From contig NZ_QXFI01000006.1 in NCBI RefSeq assembly GCF_003584135.1, forward strand, positions 61,001-125,000: a stretch of DNA of 64,000 nt. Reading direction: 5' to 3'. The translations under genes and the position numbers were made by a program. Under the pieces are notes generated by a model. It was not told the origin of the DNA, made no database searches, and saw nothing but the letters and a program-made list of their open reading frames with translations. Of this stretch, positions 1-8,855 are shown one piece after another (the first letter of the stretch is position 1; the number at the start of each line of letters is the position of its first letter). The DNA comes from Flagellimonas pelagia. GTDB taxonomy: Bacteria; Bacteroidota; Bacteroidia; Flavobacteriales; Flavobacteriaceae.

Positions 1-163
1 GGTTGTGCCACCTGTTGGCACCATAGTGCCCAGCCTGCCCGAAGGTGCAAGAGTGACCATTATAGATGACAGGGAGTATTTCGAATATGGAGAGGTGATT
101 TATAAAAGAATCCTCGTGGAGAATTTGGTGAAATATGAAGTAGTGGGTTATACAAAACAATAA
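1..163 (+). CDS. C-terminal end of a DUF6515-like protein (partial)
   Basis: An open frame runs from the window edge (frame starting at base 2) to a TAA at 161-163 and gives 53 residues beginning VVPPVGTIVPSLPEGA. The PPVG...V..LP pattern followed by a short beta-rich tail resembles the C-terminus of DUF6515 family proteins, which are small secreted or envelope proteins of unknown function found in Bacteroidota. The start lies outside the window, so signal peptide and length cannot be judged. The next gene starts only 3 bases after this stop, so the two are probably cotranscribed. The family assignment rests on pattern memory from a short piece and is tentative. Confidence 0.6.
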   Translation, partial: VVPPVGTIVPSLPEGARVTIIDDREYFEYGEVIYKRILVENLVKYEVVGYTKQ

Positions 164-166
164 TAA

Positions 167-928
167 ATGGAAACCAAAAAGATGATGATGAAAAGAGTTT
201 TGTTTTTGATATTGATGTCCATGCTCTTGGGAGCATTAGCTCTCTTACAGAGTTGTGATGACGATGATGAAATCATCGTGATAACTCGGTATTATGCCTA
301 TGAAGATGCAGAAGAAGCGGTAGCCGTCTCACTTTCCTATGCAACCTATGGCTTGGTGGCCAATATGAACAAGGCCAGTAACGAAATTCAAGAAAATAGT
401 GATTGCGATGTGTTGTACCAAGAAAGCGATTCTTTTTACGACGAGACCATTACTGGCTATATCAGCTATGAATACAACTATCAGGAGGAATATATGTGGT
501 CCTGTGAACCTGATATGGCAGTAGATTATGAACTCTCCGCAACGCAGAACATGAAATCACTCAGATATACCTACGATCATGACATTGATTTGAGTTTTGA
601 CATTACAGGTTTGGAAGATACCAGCGCCGATGAAAATTATGAGGGAAGTTATCAGCGTGAAGGTGAATGGGAATCCAATTATAATGGTGAAACGTATAGA
701 TTCACTTTTGAGAGCGATATTGATGGGGTTTTGGTATCCAAGGAATCGAATAAGATATATAATGGAACCGCCACTTTTTCATTGGTGCAGACGTATAGTT
801 ACTCCAACGTCACCTATACCTATAAAGGCACTGTGGAGTTTGTTGATGAGGATGAAGCTCGGGTAGAGTTTGACAGTGGAGAGGTATTCTATGTCGATTT
901 GAACAACATTAGTATTTCTGAAGACTGA
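167..928 (+). CDS. hypothetical lipoprotein
   Basis: I do not recognise this 253-residue protein. It starts with charged residues, a hydrophobic run and a lipobox-like LLQSC at about residue 30, followed by an acidic CDDDDE stretch, so it is most likely a lipoprotein. In Bacteroidota an acidic stretch right after the lipid-modified Cys is often associated with surface export. The rest is rich in Tyr, Glu, Asp and Ser with alternating polar/aromatic residues, suggesting a beta-sheet fold. Several in-frame ATGs cluster at 167-190; I took the first because it follows the preceding stop closely. It is followed by a strong terminator at 961-998. Function unknown. Confidence 0.8.
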   Translation: METKKMMMKRVLFLILMSMLLGALALLQSCDDDDEIIVITRYYAYEDAEEAVAVSLSYATYGLVANMNKASNEIQENSDCDVLYQESDSFYDETITGYISYEYNYQEEYMWSCEPDMAVDYELSATQNMKSLRYTYDHDIDLSFDITGLEDTSADENYEGSYQREGEWESNYNGETYRFTFESDIDGVLVSKESNKIYNGTATFSLVQTYSYSNVTYTYKGTVEFVDEDEARVEFDSGEVFYVDLNNISISED

Positions 929-960
929 TATAACGATTGTATTCCCCCCAATTGCCCCCG

Positions 961-998
961 ATCCCGGATAGTGTTGCATGCAGTATCCGGGATTTTTT
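961..998 (+). terminator. intrinsic terminator
   Basis: A perfect 10-bp inverted repeat (ATCCCGGATA at 961-970 with TATCCGGGAT at 984-993) is followed by a run of T (993-998). It ends the transcript of the lipoprotein gene upstream. Confidence 0.9.
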
Positions 999-1036
999 AT
1001 AGGGTGGATGCAGATGTAATGAAAACTGCCAGTCCA

Positions 1037-1069
1037 TAAAAAAAGCCCTGGGAAAAATATCCCAAGGCT
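1037..1069 (-). terminator. intrinsic terminator of the export operon
   Basis: Read on the minus strand, a GC-rich stem (AGCCTTGGGA with TCCCAGGGCT, one mismatch) is followed by a T run (complement of the A run at 1037-1044). It lies about 50 bases past the stop of the last gene of the minus-strand operon. Confidence 0.85.
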
Positions 1070-1122
1070 CTTACAAACATCACTAACCTAAAAAAATGCT
1101 TGTTGAAATAATATAGAAAACC

Positions 1123-2004
1123 CTAAAAAGAGTACAGGAAACCTATTTGAACAAAGGGCCCATTATTCTGTAATTCCTCAATGGGTTCCGGTTGGTCGGA
1201 CAGGGGAATCGTCACAATGGTCCATCCTCCGGAATCCGAATCGTTGAACCATTGGAATTTTTGACCTGCAATACCCCCGGATAGTTTCATATGCCAATTC
1301 TTGTAAAGCCTGTGGCTATAAAAAACTGTACCATTAAAATGACGGTATTGGAGGTATTCACTATTATGGGTTTCTTCGGATAGCCGATAGCTGTCAGCAC
1401 CTAGGTTCCATTCCAATCCAGAGGTGCTCCTTCCTCCCATGTTCCAAGCCAAGGTACCCTGTATGGGGAACCTTCCATAAAAATGTAACTTTTCACTGAT
1501 CTGATAGTCAAAATCAAAAAGAGGGATAAGCTGGTCGCCAAAAAATTGGTGGGAATATCCCAATCCCAATCCTAAGGTTAATTTTTCCGAGAACTTTCGA
1601 TGTAAGCCAATGCCCACTGCAAATGTGAAATCCTCAGCGGAGATATCCTCCAAATCACTACTCAATACCATCTTGGTGGCCAAGAACATCTCATCCCTGT
1701 CGTTCAGTTTCAGTTTTCCGCCAATAGGGATTCCCAATCCATATAACCTATTGCCAATATCCATCGGAAAGTTTTCCAAATACATCACTTCGGGGGTTAT
1801 TCCAGTGGCTAAGCTGAATGTTTTTCCTCTGTGTATGGGTAGCAATAGTTGTGCTTCCAGTTGGGAAATATGACCACCGTCCACTTCTTCAATAGGGGTA
1901 TGGCTATATTTGATGTAGAATGGGGATTTTTCTTGACCAAAGCTTTTCAATGATGAAAAGGATAGGAGTATTATAACGAGGCTACGGTATAGATTTCTGT
2001 TCAT
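1123..2004 (-). CDS. putative outer-membrane beta-barrel protein
   Basis: This 293-residue protein has a signal peptide (MNRNLYRSLVIILLSF... ending FGQ at about residue 23), alternating hydrophobic/polar strands throughout and a C-terminal aromatic residue (FLYSF), the usual ending of an outer-membrane beta-barrel. I do not recognise a specific family. It is the last gene of a minus-strand operon, 6 bases after the ABC transporter ATPase. That placement suggests a role at the outer membrane linked to the exporter, but this is inference. A terminator follows it. Confidence 0.75.
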   Translation of the reverse strand: MNRNLYRSLVIILLSFSSLKSFGQEKSPFYIKYSHTPIEEVDGGHISQLEAQLLLPIHRGKTFSLATGITPEVMYLENFPMDIGNRLYGLGIPIGGKLKLNDRDEMFLATKMVLSSDLEDISAEDFTFAVGIGLHRKFSEKLTLGLGLGYSHQFFGDQLIPLFDFDYQISEKLHFYGRFPIQGTLAWNMGGRSTSGLEWNLGADSYRLSEETHNSEYLQYRHFNGTVFYSHRLYKNWHMKLSGGIAGQKFQWFNDSDSGGWTIVTIPLSDQPEPIEELQNNGPFVQIGFLYSF

Positions 2005-2010
2005 GCTTTT

Positions 2011-2691
2011 TTATTGGTGGATCAATTTTCCGTCCATCAGTTCCAAGACCCTGTCACAATTGGCGGCAAAATCATCATCGTGTGTCACGGCGATGATGGT
2101 CTGGCCCCTTTCCACGGCCAATTCCCTGAAAATGTCGAATACGATCTGGGTGTTTTTGGAATCCAGGTTTCCAGTGGGTTCATCGCCCATAATAATGGTC
2201 GGTTCGTTGATGAGTGCCCTGGCAATGGCCACCCGTTGCTGCTGTCCGCCCGAAAGTTTGTTGGCGGGTTTCAATGCCTGATCTTCCAGCCCCAAGAGTT
2301 TAAGGTTGGCCATCGCCTTTTCCTCGATTTCCTCCATGGTTTTTTTCTCCAATTTTAATGCTGGGAGCATCACATTGTCCAATGCGGAAAACTCAGGTAG
2401 CAGATAATGGAACTGGAAAACAAAGCCGATATGCTCGTTCCGAAAAGCGGCCAGTTCATTCTGGGCCTTGCCTGTTAGCGTTGTACCATTGATGGTCAGG
2501 GAGCCTTCATAGGCCGTATCCATAGTGGAAAGAATATAAAGCAAGGTAGATTTACCGGAACCGGACTTGCCCGTAAGTGCCAAAAACTCCCCTTTTTTAA
2601 TGTCGAAAGAGATATCCTTCAACACATGAAAGGTCTGTGGGTCATAAAAATATTTGTTCAGTTCCTTGACGGATAATGCTAAGTTTTCCAT
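2011..2691 (-). CDS. ABC transporter ATP-binding protein (LolD/MacB type)
   Basis: The protein powers an inner-membrane ABC transporter by ATP hydrolysis. From the ATG at 2691 it is 226 residues with Walker A GKSGSGKST (41-49), signature LSGGQQQ (146-152), Walker B IIMGDE (166-171) and the switch histidine in AVTHDD (204). Spacing and sequence fit the LolD/MacB branch (FtsE-like). An upstream in-frame ATG at 2715 overlaps the permease gene; I prefer 2691 because it lies just past the permease stop and gives the typical family length. It works with the permease directly upstream and probably with the membrane-fusion protein and TolC of the same operon. Confidence 0.93.
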   Translation of the reverse strand: MENLALSVKELNKYFYDPQTFHVLKDISFDIKKGEFLALTGKSGSGKSTLLYILSTMDTAYEGSLTINGTTLTGKAQNELAAFRNEHIGFVFQFHYLLPEFSALDNVMLPALKLEKKTMEEIEEKAMANLKLLGLEDQALKPANKLSGGQQQRVAIARALINEPTIIMGDEPTGNLDSKNTQIVFDIFRELAVERGQTIIAVTHDDDFAANCDRVLELMDGKLIHQ

Positions 2692-2695
2692 CCTT

Positions 2696-3943
2696 TTAAC
2701 CTCTAATGATTTCAACAGGATCTACTTGTGATGCCTTTCTGGATGGAAGATAACCTGCCACAAAAGTGGTGATCAGGCCAAATACAAAGGCCATGATGTA
2801 ATCTTTGGTTCTATAGGTTATGGGCAAAGTTTCCAATGAGGCAATCTTGAAAGGGATGTGGTTGACCAATAAAGAGACCAAATACCCGAGTATGATACCG
2901 ACAACACCTCCCAAAATACCGATGATCACGGATTGAGTAAGGAATATCTGGATGATGTCCTTCCCATCAAATCCCATGGCCTTGAGAATGGCAATCTCCC
3001 TAATCTTCTCGTTCACTGTCATGTTCATAATGTTGTAGATGCCAAATCCGGCCACAATGAGTATGGTCAGGGATACGGCCACGGCAATAATGTTCCGAAG
3101 TTTGTTGGCGGCCTCCAATTGTCCGTTGGCCTCTTGCCAGGGTTCCACTTTATAGGGTGTCATCTTACCAAGTCGCTCGGAGAGCTCCACTGTTTTGTTG
3201 TAGTCTTTCAAATTAACTTGGATATCAGTGACATACCCCATGTTTTTGGAAATCAGCTGTCGCGCAAACCCAATACGGATATAGGCTTTGGCATTGTCCA
3301 CACTGGCCAAGGTGGTTTCCACGATGCCGATGACCTTGTAATTTTTAGTGATGCCTTCCTCTGTGGTCACTACAACATTATCGTTGAGGTGAAGACTTAA
3401 TTTTTTGGCCAGTCCACTGCCCAAAAGAATACCGTCGCTCCTTCGGTTCAAGTCCATCCAATCACCTTCAACAACATATTGTGCGGTTCCAAAAAGTTGG
3501 TCCTCATTGACCACGTCGATACCCGACAGCATCCCATTGACTTTGGTGGCACCGTTCCTGAAGAATACATTGATGTTCAATTGAGGGGTGACCCCACTGA
3601 TCTCTGGAACGGAATCTAATAGATTCAATATTTTGTCCGAATTTTTGATGCCTTCGGTGTACTGGATCACTTTGGGATTTCTAATGTTGACCAAGGTGTT
3701 TTTGTCCACCCGACTGGCAAACAAGTTGGTGTTGTCCTTGGGGATGTCATTGTAAATCCTGATATGGGCCAGGGTGCTGAATGCGAGACCTGTCTGTGTG
3801 TCATTCACCCCGGTCATAAAACTGTTCATGAAAATGTACATGGAAATGCCAAAGGTCACACTCAAGATGGCCACCAAGGTTTGCTTTAACCGAGAGGTCA
3901 AATGGGCGTTGGCAATCTTGTAATTGGTTTTGTTCACGATCAT
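2696..3943 (-). CDS. ABC transporter permease (MacB/FtsX-like)
   Basis: A 415-residue inner-membrane permease. It has one transmembrane helix near the N-terminus (about 20-42), a large periplasmic MacB-PCD-type domain (about 50-275), and three transmembrane helices at about 285-405 in the FtsX domain (motif EKIREIAILKAMG is typical of the family). This layout is that of MacB/LolC/LolE permeases, in which the ATPase is a separate protein here. The start overlaps the end of the membrane-fusion gene by 4 bases, indicating translational coupling. The substrate cannot be deduced: drugs, peptides, siderophores and lipoproteins are all handled by relatives. Confidence 0.92.
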   Translation of the reverse strand: MIVNKTNYKIANAHLTSRLKQTLVAILSVTFGISMYIFMNSFMTGVNDTQTGLAFSTLAHIRIYNDIPKDNTNLFASRVDKNTLVNIRNPKVIQYTEGIKNSDKILNLLDSVPEISGVTPQLNINVFFRNGATKVNGMLSGIDVVNEDQLFGTAQYVVEGDWMDLNRRSDGILLGSGLAKKLSLHLNDNVVVTTEEGITKNYKVIGIVETTLASVDNAKAYIRIGFARQLISKNMGYVTDIQVNLKDYNKTVELSERLGKMTPYKVEPWQEANGQLEAANKLRNIIAVAVSLTILIVAGFGIYNIMNMTVNEKIREIAILKAMGFDGKDIIQIFLTQSVIIGILGGVVGIILGYLVSLLVNHIPFKIASLETLPITYRTKDYIMAFVFGLITTFVAGYLPSRKASQVDPVEIIRG

Positions 3944-5046
3944 TCCTTCTCCTTTTTTGGGGTGATGATACGTGTGGATTCATCCAAACCTTCCAGAACC
4001 TGTACCCATTCACTGGTTTTGATGCCGATTTTGATTGGTACTTCCTTTTTGTCCTTCTCCAAAATCACTATGTCTTCCTTCACCAAATAATCAGTTGGGA
4101 TGACCAGTGCATTTTTAATGTCGGCGATCACAATATTGGCCTGTAGTTGTGTCCCTGCATACATGGAAGTCGGTGCATTGGTAAAGGTGGCCTCAACCAC
4201 AAAGGATTGCTCTTTCTCGTCAAAGGCGGGATAGATCTTTGTGATCACGGCATCAAAAGTGGCATCTTTTTCCGTGTTCAGGGATATTTTTGCCCGTTGG
4301 CCCAAAGCAATTCTTGAAATATCTTCTTCGGCCACAAACAGTTTGAGGATGTTTCCGCCACCGCCAATTTTTGCGATGCTTTCCCCTCGTTTTACAAGCT
4401 CTCCCTGTTCTTTGTACACATTCAATACAGTGCCCGAAATTTGGGATTTGATAAAGTAATCGTCGTTGTTCTCTTGTTGGATTCTTAACTGGCTCTTGGC
4501 ATTCGCCAAATTCACCTGCAATGATTGTTGAAGGTCGGACAGTGATTTTTTTAAGATTTCCACATGGGCCTTGGAATTTTCGAACTGTACCTTGACTTTG
4601 TCAAAATCCAATTGGGATACGGCATTTGTTTGGAGGAGTGCACTGTAACGATCTAGGTTTTTACGGTCCAGTTCCAATTGGGTCTCTGCCTGTTCAATTT
4701 GAAGCTGTAATTGTGCAATTTGAGGAGAATCTGGTTTTGCCTTGGTCACCGCATCTTGGTAGTTCACCAAGGCATTGTCCAGTTGATTGGATTGTACACC
4801 ATTGGACAATTGGAACAGATCATTACCGACTTTGACTTCGTCCCCTTCCTTCACCAAGCTGAGGTTGAGAAACCCTTCGGTATTGGCTGTAACGGTATAC
4901 TCGTTGGTTTTGGCCAAGTAGCCACTGGCGAAGACCACATCGATGATATCCCTTTTCATTGGGGTAGTGGTATTGTTTTTGCCACAACCAATAAGGAATG
5001 AAAAGCTGAAGCCCAGCAAGATTTTGTATATGGTTTTATAGTTCAT
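3940..5046 (-). CDS. HlyD/MacA-type periplasmic adaptor lipoprotein
   Basis: The membrane-fusion (adaptor) protein of a tripartite exporter. From ATG 5046 it is 368 residues with a lipobox ending at C21 (SFLIGCGK), so it is anchored in the inner or outer membrane. A lipoyl-like half domain follows (EGFLNLSLVKEGDEVKVG), then a long alpha-helical hairpin (about 85-190), the second lipoyl half (ISGTVLNVYKEQGELVKRG) and beta-barrel/membrane-proximal domains. I chose 5046 over an upstream ATG at 5076 because only this start places the signal peptide at the N-terminus. It overlaps the TolC gene by 11 bases. Confidence 0.92.
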   Translation of the reverse strand: MNYKTIYKILLGFSFSFLIGCGKNNTTTPMKRDIIDVVFASGYLAKTNEYTVTANTEGFLNLSLVKEGDEVKVGNDLFQLSNGVQSNQLDNALVNYQDAVTKAKPDSPQIAQLQLQIEQAETQLELDRKNLDRYSALLQTNAVSQLDFDKVKVQFENSKAHVEILKKSLSDLQQSLQVNLANAKSQLRIQQENNDDYFIKSQISGTVLNVYKEQGELVKRGESIAKIGGGGNILKLFVAEEDISRIALGQRAKISLNTEKDATFDAVITKIYPAFDEKEQSFVVEATFTNAPTSMYAGTQLQANIVIADIKNALVIPTDYLVKEDIVILEKDKKEVPIKIGIKTSEWVQVLEGLDESTRIITPKKEKE

Positions 5047-6388
5047 TGTCGTTTTTTCTGGAAAGGATGGTTGCATAATTGCCGTACACGTTTGAGAGTG
5101 TGTTCAAATAGTTGTTCTCGGCTCTTAGATAGTCTTCAAAAACCTTGAAATAGGCATCGAGCCCAATGATTCCCTGTTGCAACTTCTGAAAGGTCAAATC
5201 CACATTGTCTTGGTACAACATGAAATTATCATAGGCGGTGGTCGAGGCTTGAAGGCTTATGTCATACTCTTTCAATAGCAGGTCATCCTGTAATGCAGAT
5301 TGCTGCTTCTGCTGTTCCAGGTTTTTTTGGGCGATACCGTACTCAATTTTGGAAACCTTGGTTTTATTATGGTTGGCAAGACCTGTAAAAATGGGTACTG
5401 AAAGGTTGAGACCCACATAGCTATAATCTGTCCATGCCTCACCATCCAAGGAGAAGGTAAAATCGTTCTGGAATTGTTGCTGCCCAAAATAGGCGTTTAG
5501 GGAAAGCTTAGGATAATGTAGGGCCCTTTGCTGTTTTACATCCAATCGTGCTTGTTCCAGTTGGTGTTCATACAACAGAATGTTTTTGTCCATGGCCAAT
5601 GTTTCAGATATGGGAAATCCCTGTTCTTCAGTTTTTTCGACTTCTTGCAGTTCTATATTTGAATCTGCTGGCAACCCGAGCAAGTTTTTCAACTGGTTGA
5701 GGGACTGCTCCAACGAACTATGGTTGGCGAGTACACTTTGCTCAATATTGTTAACGTTGATGATTGCCTGATTCAGTGATGATTTGTCGATCAATCCATT
5801 GTTGAACTTATCTTGGGTCAATGTGCGGATACTATCGGCCAGCGATTGGTCTTTTTTATTGATTTCCAGTGCTTTTTGGGCTATGATGGCATTATAGTAG
5901 AACAAAGCGATCTGCTCCATGAGTTTCTCATCAAAAAGACTTGATTGCACTTGAGTGATCTCTTTGCCTACCTTGGCAATTCTGGCCTTGATACTGTTTT
6001 GCCAATCCAGCACCGTTTGCGTGATGGTGATACCCGCATTGTAGTTGTATTCCTGCCCAAATTGAACATTGACCAGTGTACCAGGCTGTCCCACCAACTC
6101 CCCCGGAATAGGAGTAGTGGCCAAGTTCAGGTTGTTTTGGGCGGTAAAGCTCCCTAAAATTGTGGGTAGAAGATAGCTTTTTGATAGTTTGTGTTCCGCG
6201 CGGGCCCTATCTTGTTGAAGCTCTTGGATGTTTCTATCTATATTGTACTTTTTGCCATATGCAATGGCCTCGTTCACATTGAACAATACAATAGTGTTGG
6301 GATCCTGTTGGGCAAACAGGTTTTTGGAACATACCAAGAACATCAAAATCCATAGCAATCTCGCCACCTTCATTATAATCTTGTCCAT
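5036..6388 (-). CDS. TolC family outer-membrane efflux protein
   Basis: A 450-residue TolC-family protein that forms the outer-membrane channel of a tripartite exporter. It has a signal peptide (cleavage near FAQQ, residue 27) and two repeats of long amphipathic helices rich in Gln, Leu and Asn, with the barrel strands between. The length is typical. It sits upstream of the adaptor, permease and ATPase in one overlapping gene string, which makes a MacA-MacB-TolC-like machine the simplest reading. The gene overlaps the DUF2147 gene upstream by 16 bases. Confidence 0.92.
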   Translation of the reverse strand: MDKIIMKVARLLWILMFLVCSKNLFAQQDPNTIVLFNVNEAIAYGKKYNIDRNIQELQQDRARAEHKLSKSYLLPTILGSFTAQNNLNLATTPIPGELVGQPGTLVNVQFGQEYNYNAGITITQTVLDWQNSIKARIAKVGKEITQVQSSLFDEKLMEQIALFYYNAIIAQKALEINKKDQSLADSIRTLTQDKFNNGLIDKSSLNQAIINVNNIEQSVLANHSSLEQSLNQLKNLLGLPADSNIELQEVEKTEEQGFPISETLAMDKNILLYEHQLEQARLDVKQQRALHYPKLSLNAYFGQQQFQNDFTFSLDGEAWTDYSYVGLNLSVPIFTGLANHNKTKVSKIEYGIAQKNLEQQKQQSALQDDLLLKEYDISLQASTTAYDNFMLYQDNVDLTFQKLQQGIIGLDAYFKVFEDYLRAENNYLNTLSNVYGNYATILSRKNDNEL

Positions 6389-6801
6389 GTTACGCTGGTA
6401 GAAAACCAGAGTTTGGTAATATGGAGCGCTAAACTATTGTGGTCTTCGGACAGCTCCGCACTACAATCGGCTTCTTTACCTTTTTTGGGTAGGTACACTT
6501 TGCCATCTTCCCAAGTTTTACCGTCAAAAGACAGGTCTGATATGATGTCAATACCCATTATTTCTCTGGTCCGTAAGGATTTGGTTGGATTGTTTCGGTC
6601 CGTTTTGGGCTCTCCATTGGGTGTATTGGGTTCCTTCAACCAAACAATTTTCCCGAAGAAATTGCCACCTTTTTGATAAATTTCTACATGGGCATCCTTC
6701 TTATCGTTCAACCACGTTCCCGTGATATCCGTGCTTTTGGTTTGCCCATGGGTTTTCAATAGCAACAAACAGAAAAAAGCCAACGCCATCAATGATCTCA
6801 T
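6373..6801 (-). CDS. DUF2147 family secreted protein
   Basis: A 142-residue protein with a signal peptide (MRSLMALAFF... HGQ, about 20 residues) followed by the DUF2147 pattern: DITGTWLN...DAHVEIYQ..GNFFGKIVWL near the start and a C-terminal SVTWTRL. Members are small secreted beta-barrel proteins of unknown function. An upstream in-frame ATG at 6831 adds ten residues; 6801 puts the signal peptide first. As first gene of the exporter operon, overlapping tolC, it may be a periplasmic partner, but no direct evidence exists here. Confidence 0.85.
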   Translation of the reverse strand: MRSLMALAFFCLLLLKTHGQTKSTDITGTWLNDKKDAHVEIYQKGGNFFGKIVWLKEPNTPNGEPKTDRNNPTKSLRTREIMGIDIISDLSFDGKTWEDGKVYLPKKGKEADCSAELSEDHNSLALHITKLWFSTSVTWTRL

Positions 6802-7068
6802 GATTACTCTTTTTGATTGATACAGGGGCAAAATTGGTCAAGGCATTATGGTTGGAATAGGTGGAATATGGCAAAGGGTACATTATGGTAACCGAAGGGG
6901 ACAATTTTTAGGATTAATTTTTTTTGAAATGACCTAGACCTCTTGGATTGCCAGTGAAATCAAGTGAAATAAGAGAATGTTTTTTGGTGTACAGGATACA
7001 CAAAACCCATGTAAAGTTTACAATATCATAATCTCCGGCCTCTCTTATTTTTATGAAATTTGTGTTCG

Positions 7069-7632
7069 ATGATAGAGTACTCATACGACAAGGCTACTCC
7101 AGAAAAGCTCGCCAAAATGATCAACCAATCGGATAGGAACGCATTCAATTCCCTGTTTGAAATGCTTTGGGAGCCCATGTACATTTATGCGTCATCATTG
7201 ATCATGGACGATTCCATTGCTAAGGATTTGGTACAGGAAGTCTGGATTGATTATTGGCAGCGCAGGGAAGCTGTCGAAGTTGAAAATATAAAATCCTATC
7301 TCTTTAAGGCGATTCGTTATAAGTGCTACAATGCACTTAGGGATATGAAGTTCAATCAAACACAGATTGAGGCGGCCCATGCAGTTTGCATTAACTCAGA
7401 AGTGGAAATGGAAGCGGATGTCATGGACTTGTCCAAAAGAATCAACGAGACCATTTCAAGTCTGCCCAAAAGATGTCAGGAAGTTTTCATTTTGAGCCGT
7501 ATGAACCACATCAACAATAAGGACATAGCCGAAAAATTGAACATTTCCCAACGCTCCGTGGAAAATCAAATCTCTTTTGCCCTTCGAAGACTACGCAAAG
7601 AACTTTCCACTGTTAAATCATTGTTTTTTTAA
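7069..7632 (+). CDS. ECF-type sigma factor (FecI-like, Bacteroidota)
   Basis: An RNA polymerase sigma factor of the extracytoplasmic-function class, 187 residues from ATG 7069 (a TTG three codons upstream is less likely). Region 2 lies at about 25-75 (MYIYASSL...DSIAKDLVQEVWIDYW) and region 4 with its helix-turn-helix at about 125-180 (LPKRCQEVFILSRM...NKDIAEKLNISQRSVENQI). The FecR-type anti-sigma gene follows 121 bases downstream and then a SusC with an STN domain. This is the standard cell-surface signalling trio, so this sigma probably switches on the SusCD-phosphatase genes when the outer-membrane receptor is occupied. Confidence 0.93.
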   Translation: MIEYSYDKATPEKLAKMINQSDRNAFNSLFEMLWEPMYIYASSLIMDDSIAKDLVQEVWIDYWQRREAVEVENIKSYLFKAIRYKCYNALRDMKFNQTQIEAAHAVCINSEVEMEADVMDLSKRINETISSLPKRCQEVFILSRMNHINNKDIAEKLNISQRSVENQISFALRRLRKELSTVKSLFF

Positions 7633-7753
7633 AACCCCTCCGTTTTACCTAAAGGTTAATTAGGCGCCAGGAAGTTTAAGGAATCATTAAAACCCATTTT
7701 TGGAATGTGCGTACCTGCATGCCAATGGTACTTGTTATTGAAACGAGCATACA

Positions 7754-8710
7754 ATGACCGAAAATGAAATCAAGGGATTAATGGAAAAGTACCTTAATGG
7801 TACGATTACCAAAAAAGAGGAATCCCTTCTGGAACAGTTTGACGGCAACCTTTTGTCCAAAAACCGTAAAGGCATCTTCAAAAACGAGAGGCATAAAAAG
7901 CGTATTGCAAAGCAACTGTCCCAAAATATAGTTGGCCCAGATAAAAGAATTTCCTTTTTAAAGTGGACCAGGGTTGCGGCATCATTGGCCGTGATGGCAA
8001 GTTTAGGGTATCTTCTTTATTCCAAAACAGAAACAAAGGAAGTGGAAGAACCTATTGTGGAGATTGTACGAACAACGGAATGGGGTCAGAAGTTGAACCT
8101 TACCTTGGCCGATGGTACCCAAGTACGTTTGAATTCAGGCAGTACCCTAAAATATCCCAACCGATTTGAAGGAGATATGCGCCATGTAGCGTTGATCGGC
8201 GAGGCCTTTTTCGACGTGGCAAAAAATCCCGATAAACCTTTCGTTATAGAATCCGGAGAAGTACGGACCACGGTTTTGGGCACTTCGTTCAATGTAAACA
8301 CTTATCCGGACAATGACCAAATTGCGGTAACCGTGGCCACTGGAAAAGTGAAGGTGGCATCCCAAGAAAGCGAGATTTTTTTAGAACCCAATGAGCAAGG
8401 GGTGTTCAACACAAAAACAAAATCCATGACCAAGGAAAGAGTGGATATTACAACAGCCCTGAATTGGAAAAAGGGCGTTATCCATTTTGAGGATGTGCCA
8501 CTCTCGCAGGTCTTGGAAACCTTGGAAAAGTGGTATGGCGTATCCTTTGTGTTGGACAACCAGAATGCCGGAAATTGCCATATCAGCGCAAGCTACGATA
8601 ATGAATTGCTTTCCACGGTAATGGAAAGCATCGTATTCGCCAAAAAAGGATTACGATACGAATTTTTGGAGGATCATAAAATCCTGATCAAAGGAAAATG
8701 CACTGACTAA
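7754..8710 (+). CDS. FecR family anti-sigma factor
   Basis: A 318-residue membrane anti-sigma regulator. The N-terminal cytoplasmic part (about 1-70) would bind the sigma factor. A single transmembrane helix follows (RVAASLAVMASLGYLLYS, about 75-92). The periplasmic FecR domain (TEWGQKLNLTLADGTQVRLNSGS...GEAFFDV) comes next, and a C-terminal DUF4974-like domain (GVIHFEDVPLSQVLETLEKWYGV) completes the usual Bacteroidota layout. It should pass the signal from the STN domain of the SusC protein encoded next to the ECF sigma encoded just upstream. Confidence 0.93.
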   Translation: MTENEIKGLMEKYLNGTITKKEESLLEQFDGNLLSKNRKGIFKNERHKKRIAKQLSQNIVGPDKRISFLKWTRVAASLAVMASLGYLLYSKTETKEVEEPIVEIVRTTEWGQKLNLTLADGTQVRLNSGSTLKYPNRFEGDMRHVALIGEAFFDVAKNPDKPFVIESGEVRTTVLGTSFNVNTYPDNDQIAVTVATGKVKVASQESEIFLEPNEQGVFNTKTKSMTKERVDITTALNWKKGVIHFEDVPLSQVLETLEKWYGVSFVLDNQNAGNCHISASYDNELLSTVMESIVFAKKGLRYEFLEDHKILIKGKCTD

Positions 8711-8765
8711 AAAACCAGCTTAATCAAAAATCAATGCCTATGAAATGAAACAACCTAACAAAAAA

Positions 8766-8802
8766 ACAGCCTGCAACACTTTGGCGAGCGGAAACAGGCT
8801 GT
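8766..8802 (+). promoter_or_regulatory. stem-loop in the leader of the first susC gene
   Basis: A perfect 8-bp inverted repeat, ACAGCCTG (8766-8773) with CAGGCTGT (8795-8802), sits about 55 bases upstream of the susC start. There is no T run after it, so it is not a standard terminator. It could be a 5'-UTR structure, a processing site or a stalled terminator after fecR. Function unknown. Confidence 0.45.
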
Positions 8803-8855
8803 CGAAAGTTCAATGATTACAAATACTTATAACCATTTAAACATTATGTGAAATT

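Noticed and set aside
6961..7010. Short inverted repeat GTGTA/TACAC upstream of the sigma factor gene
   Set aside because: Only 5 bp of perfect pairing; expected by chance in an AT-rich spacer.
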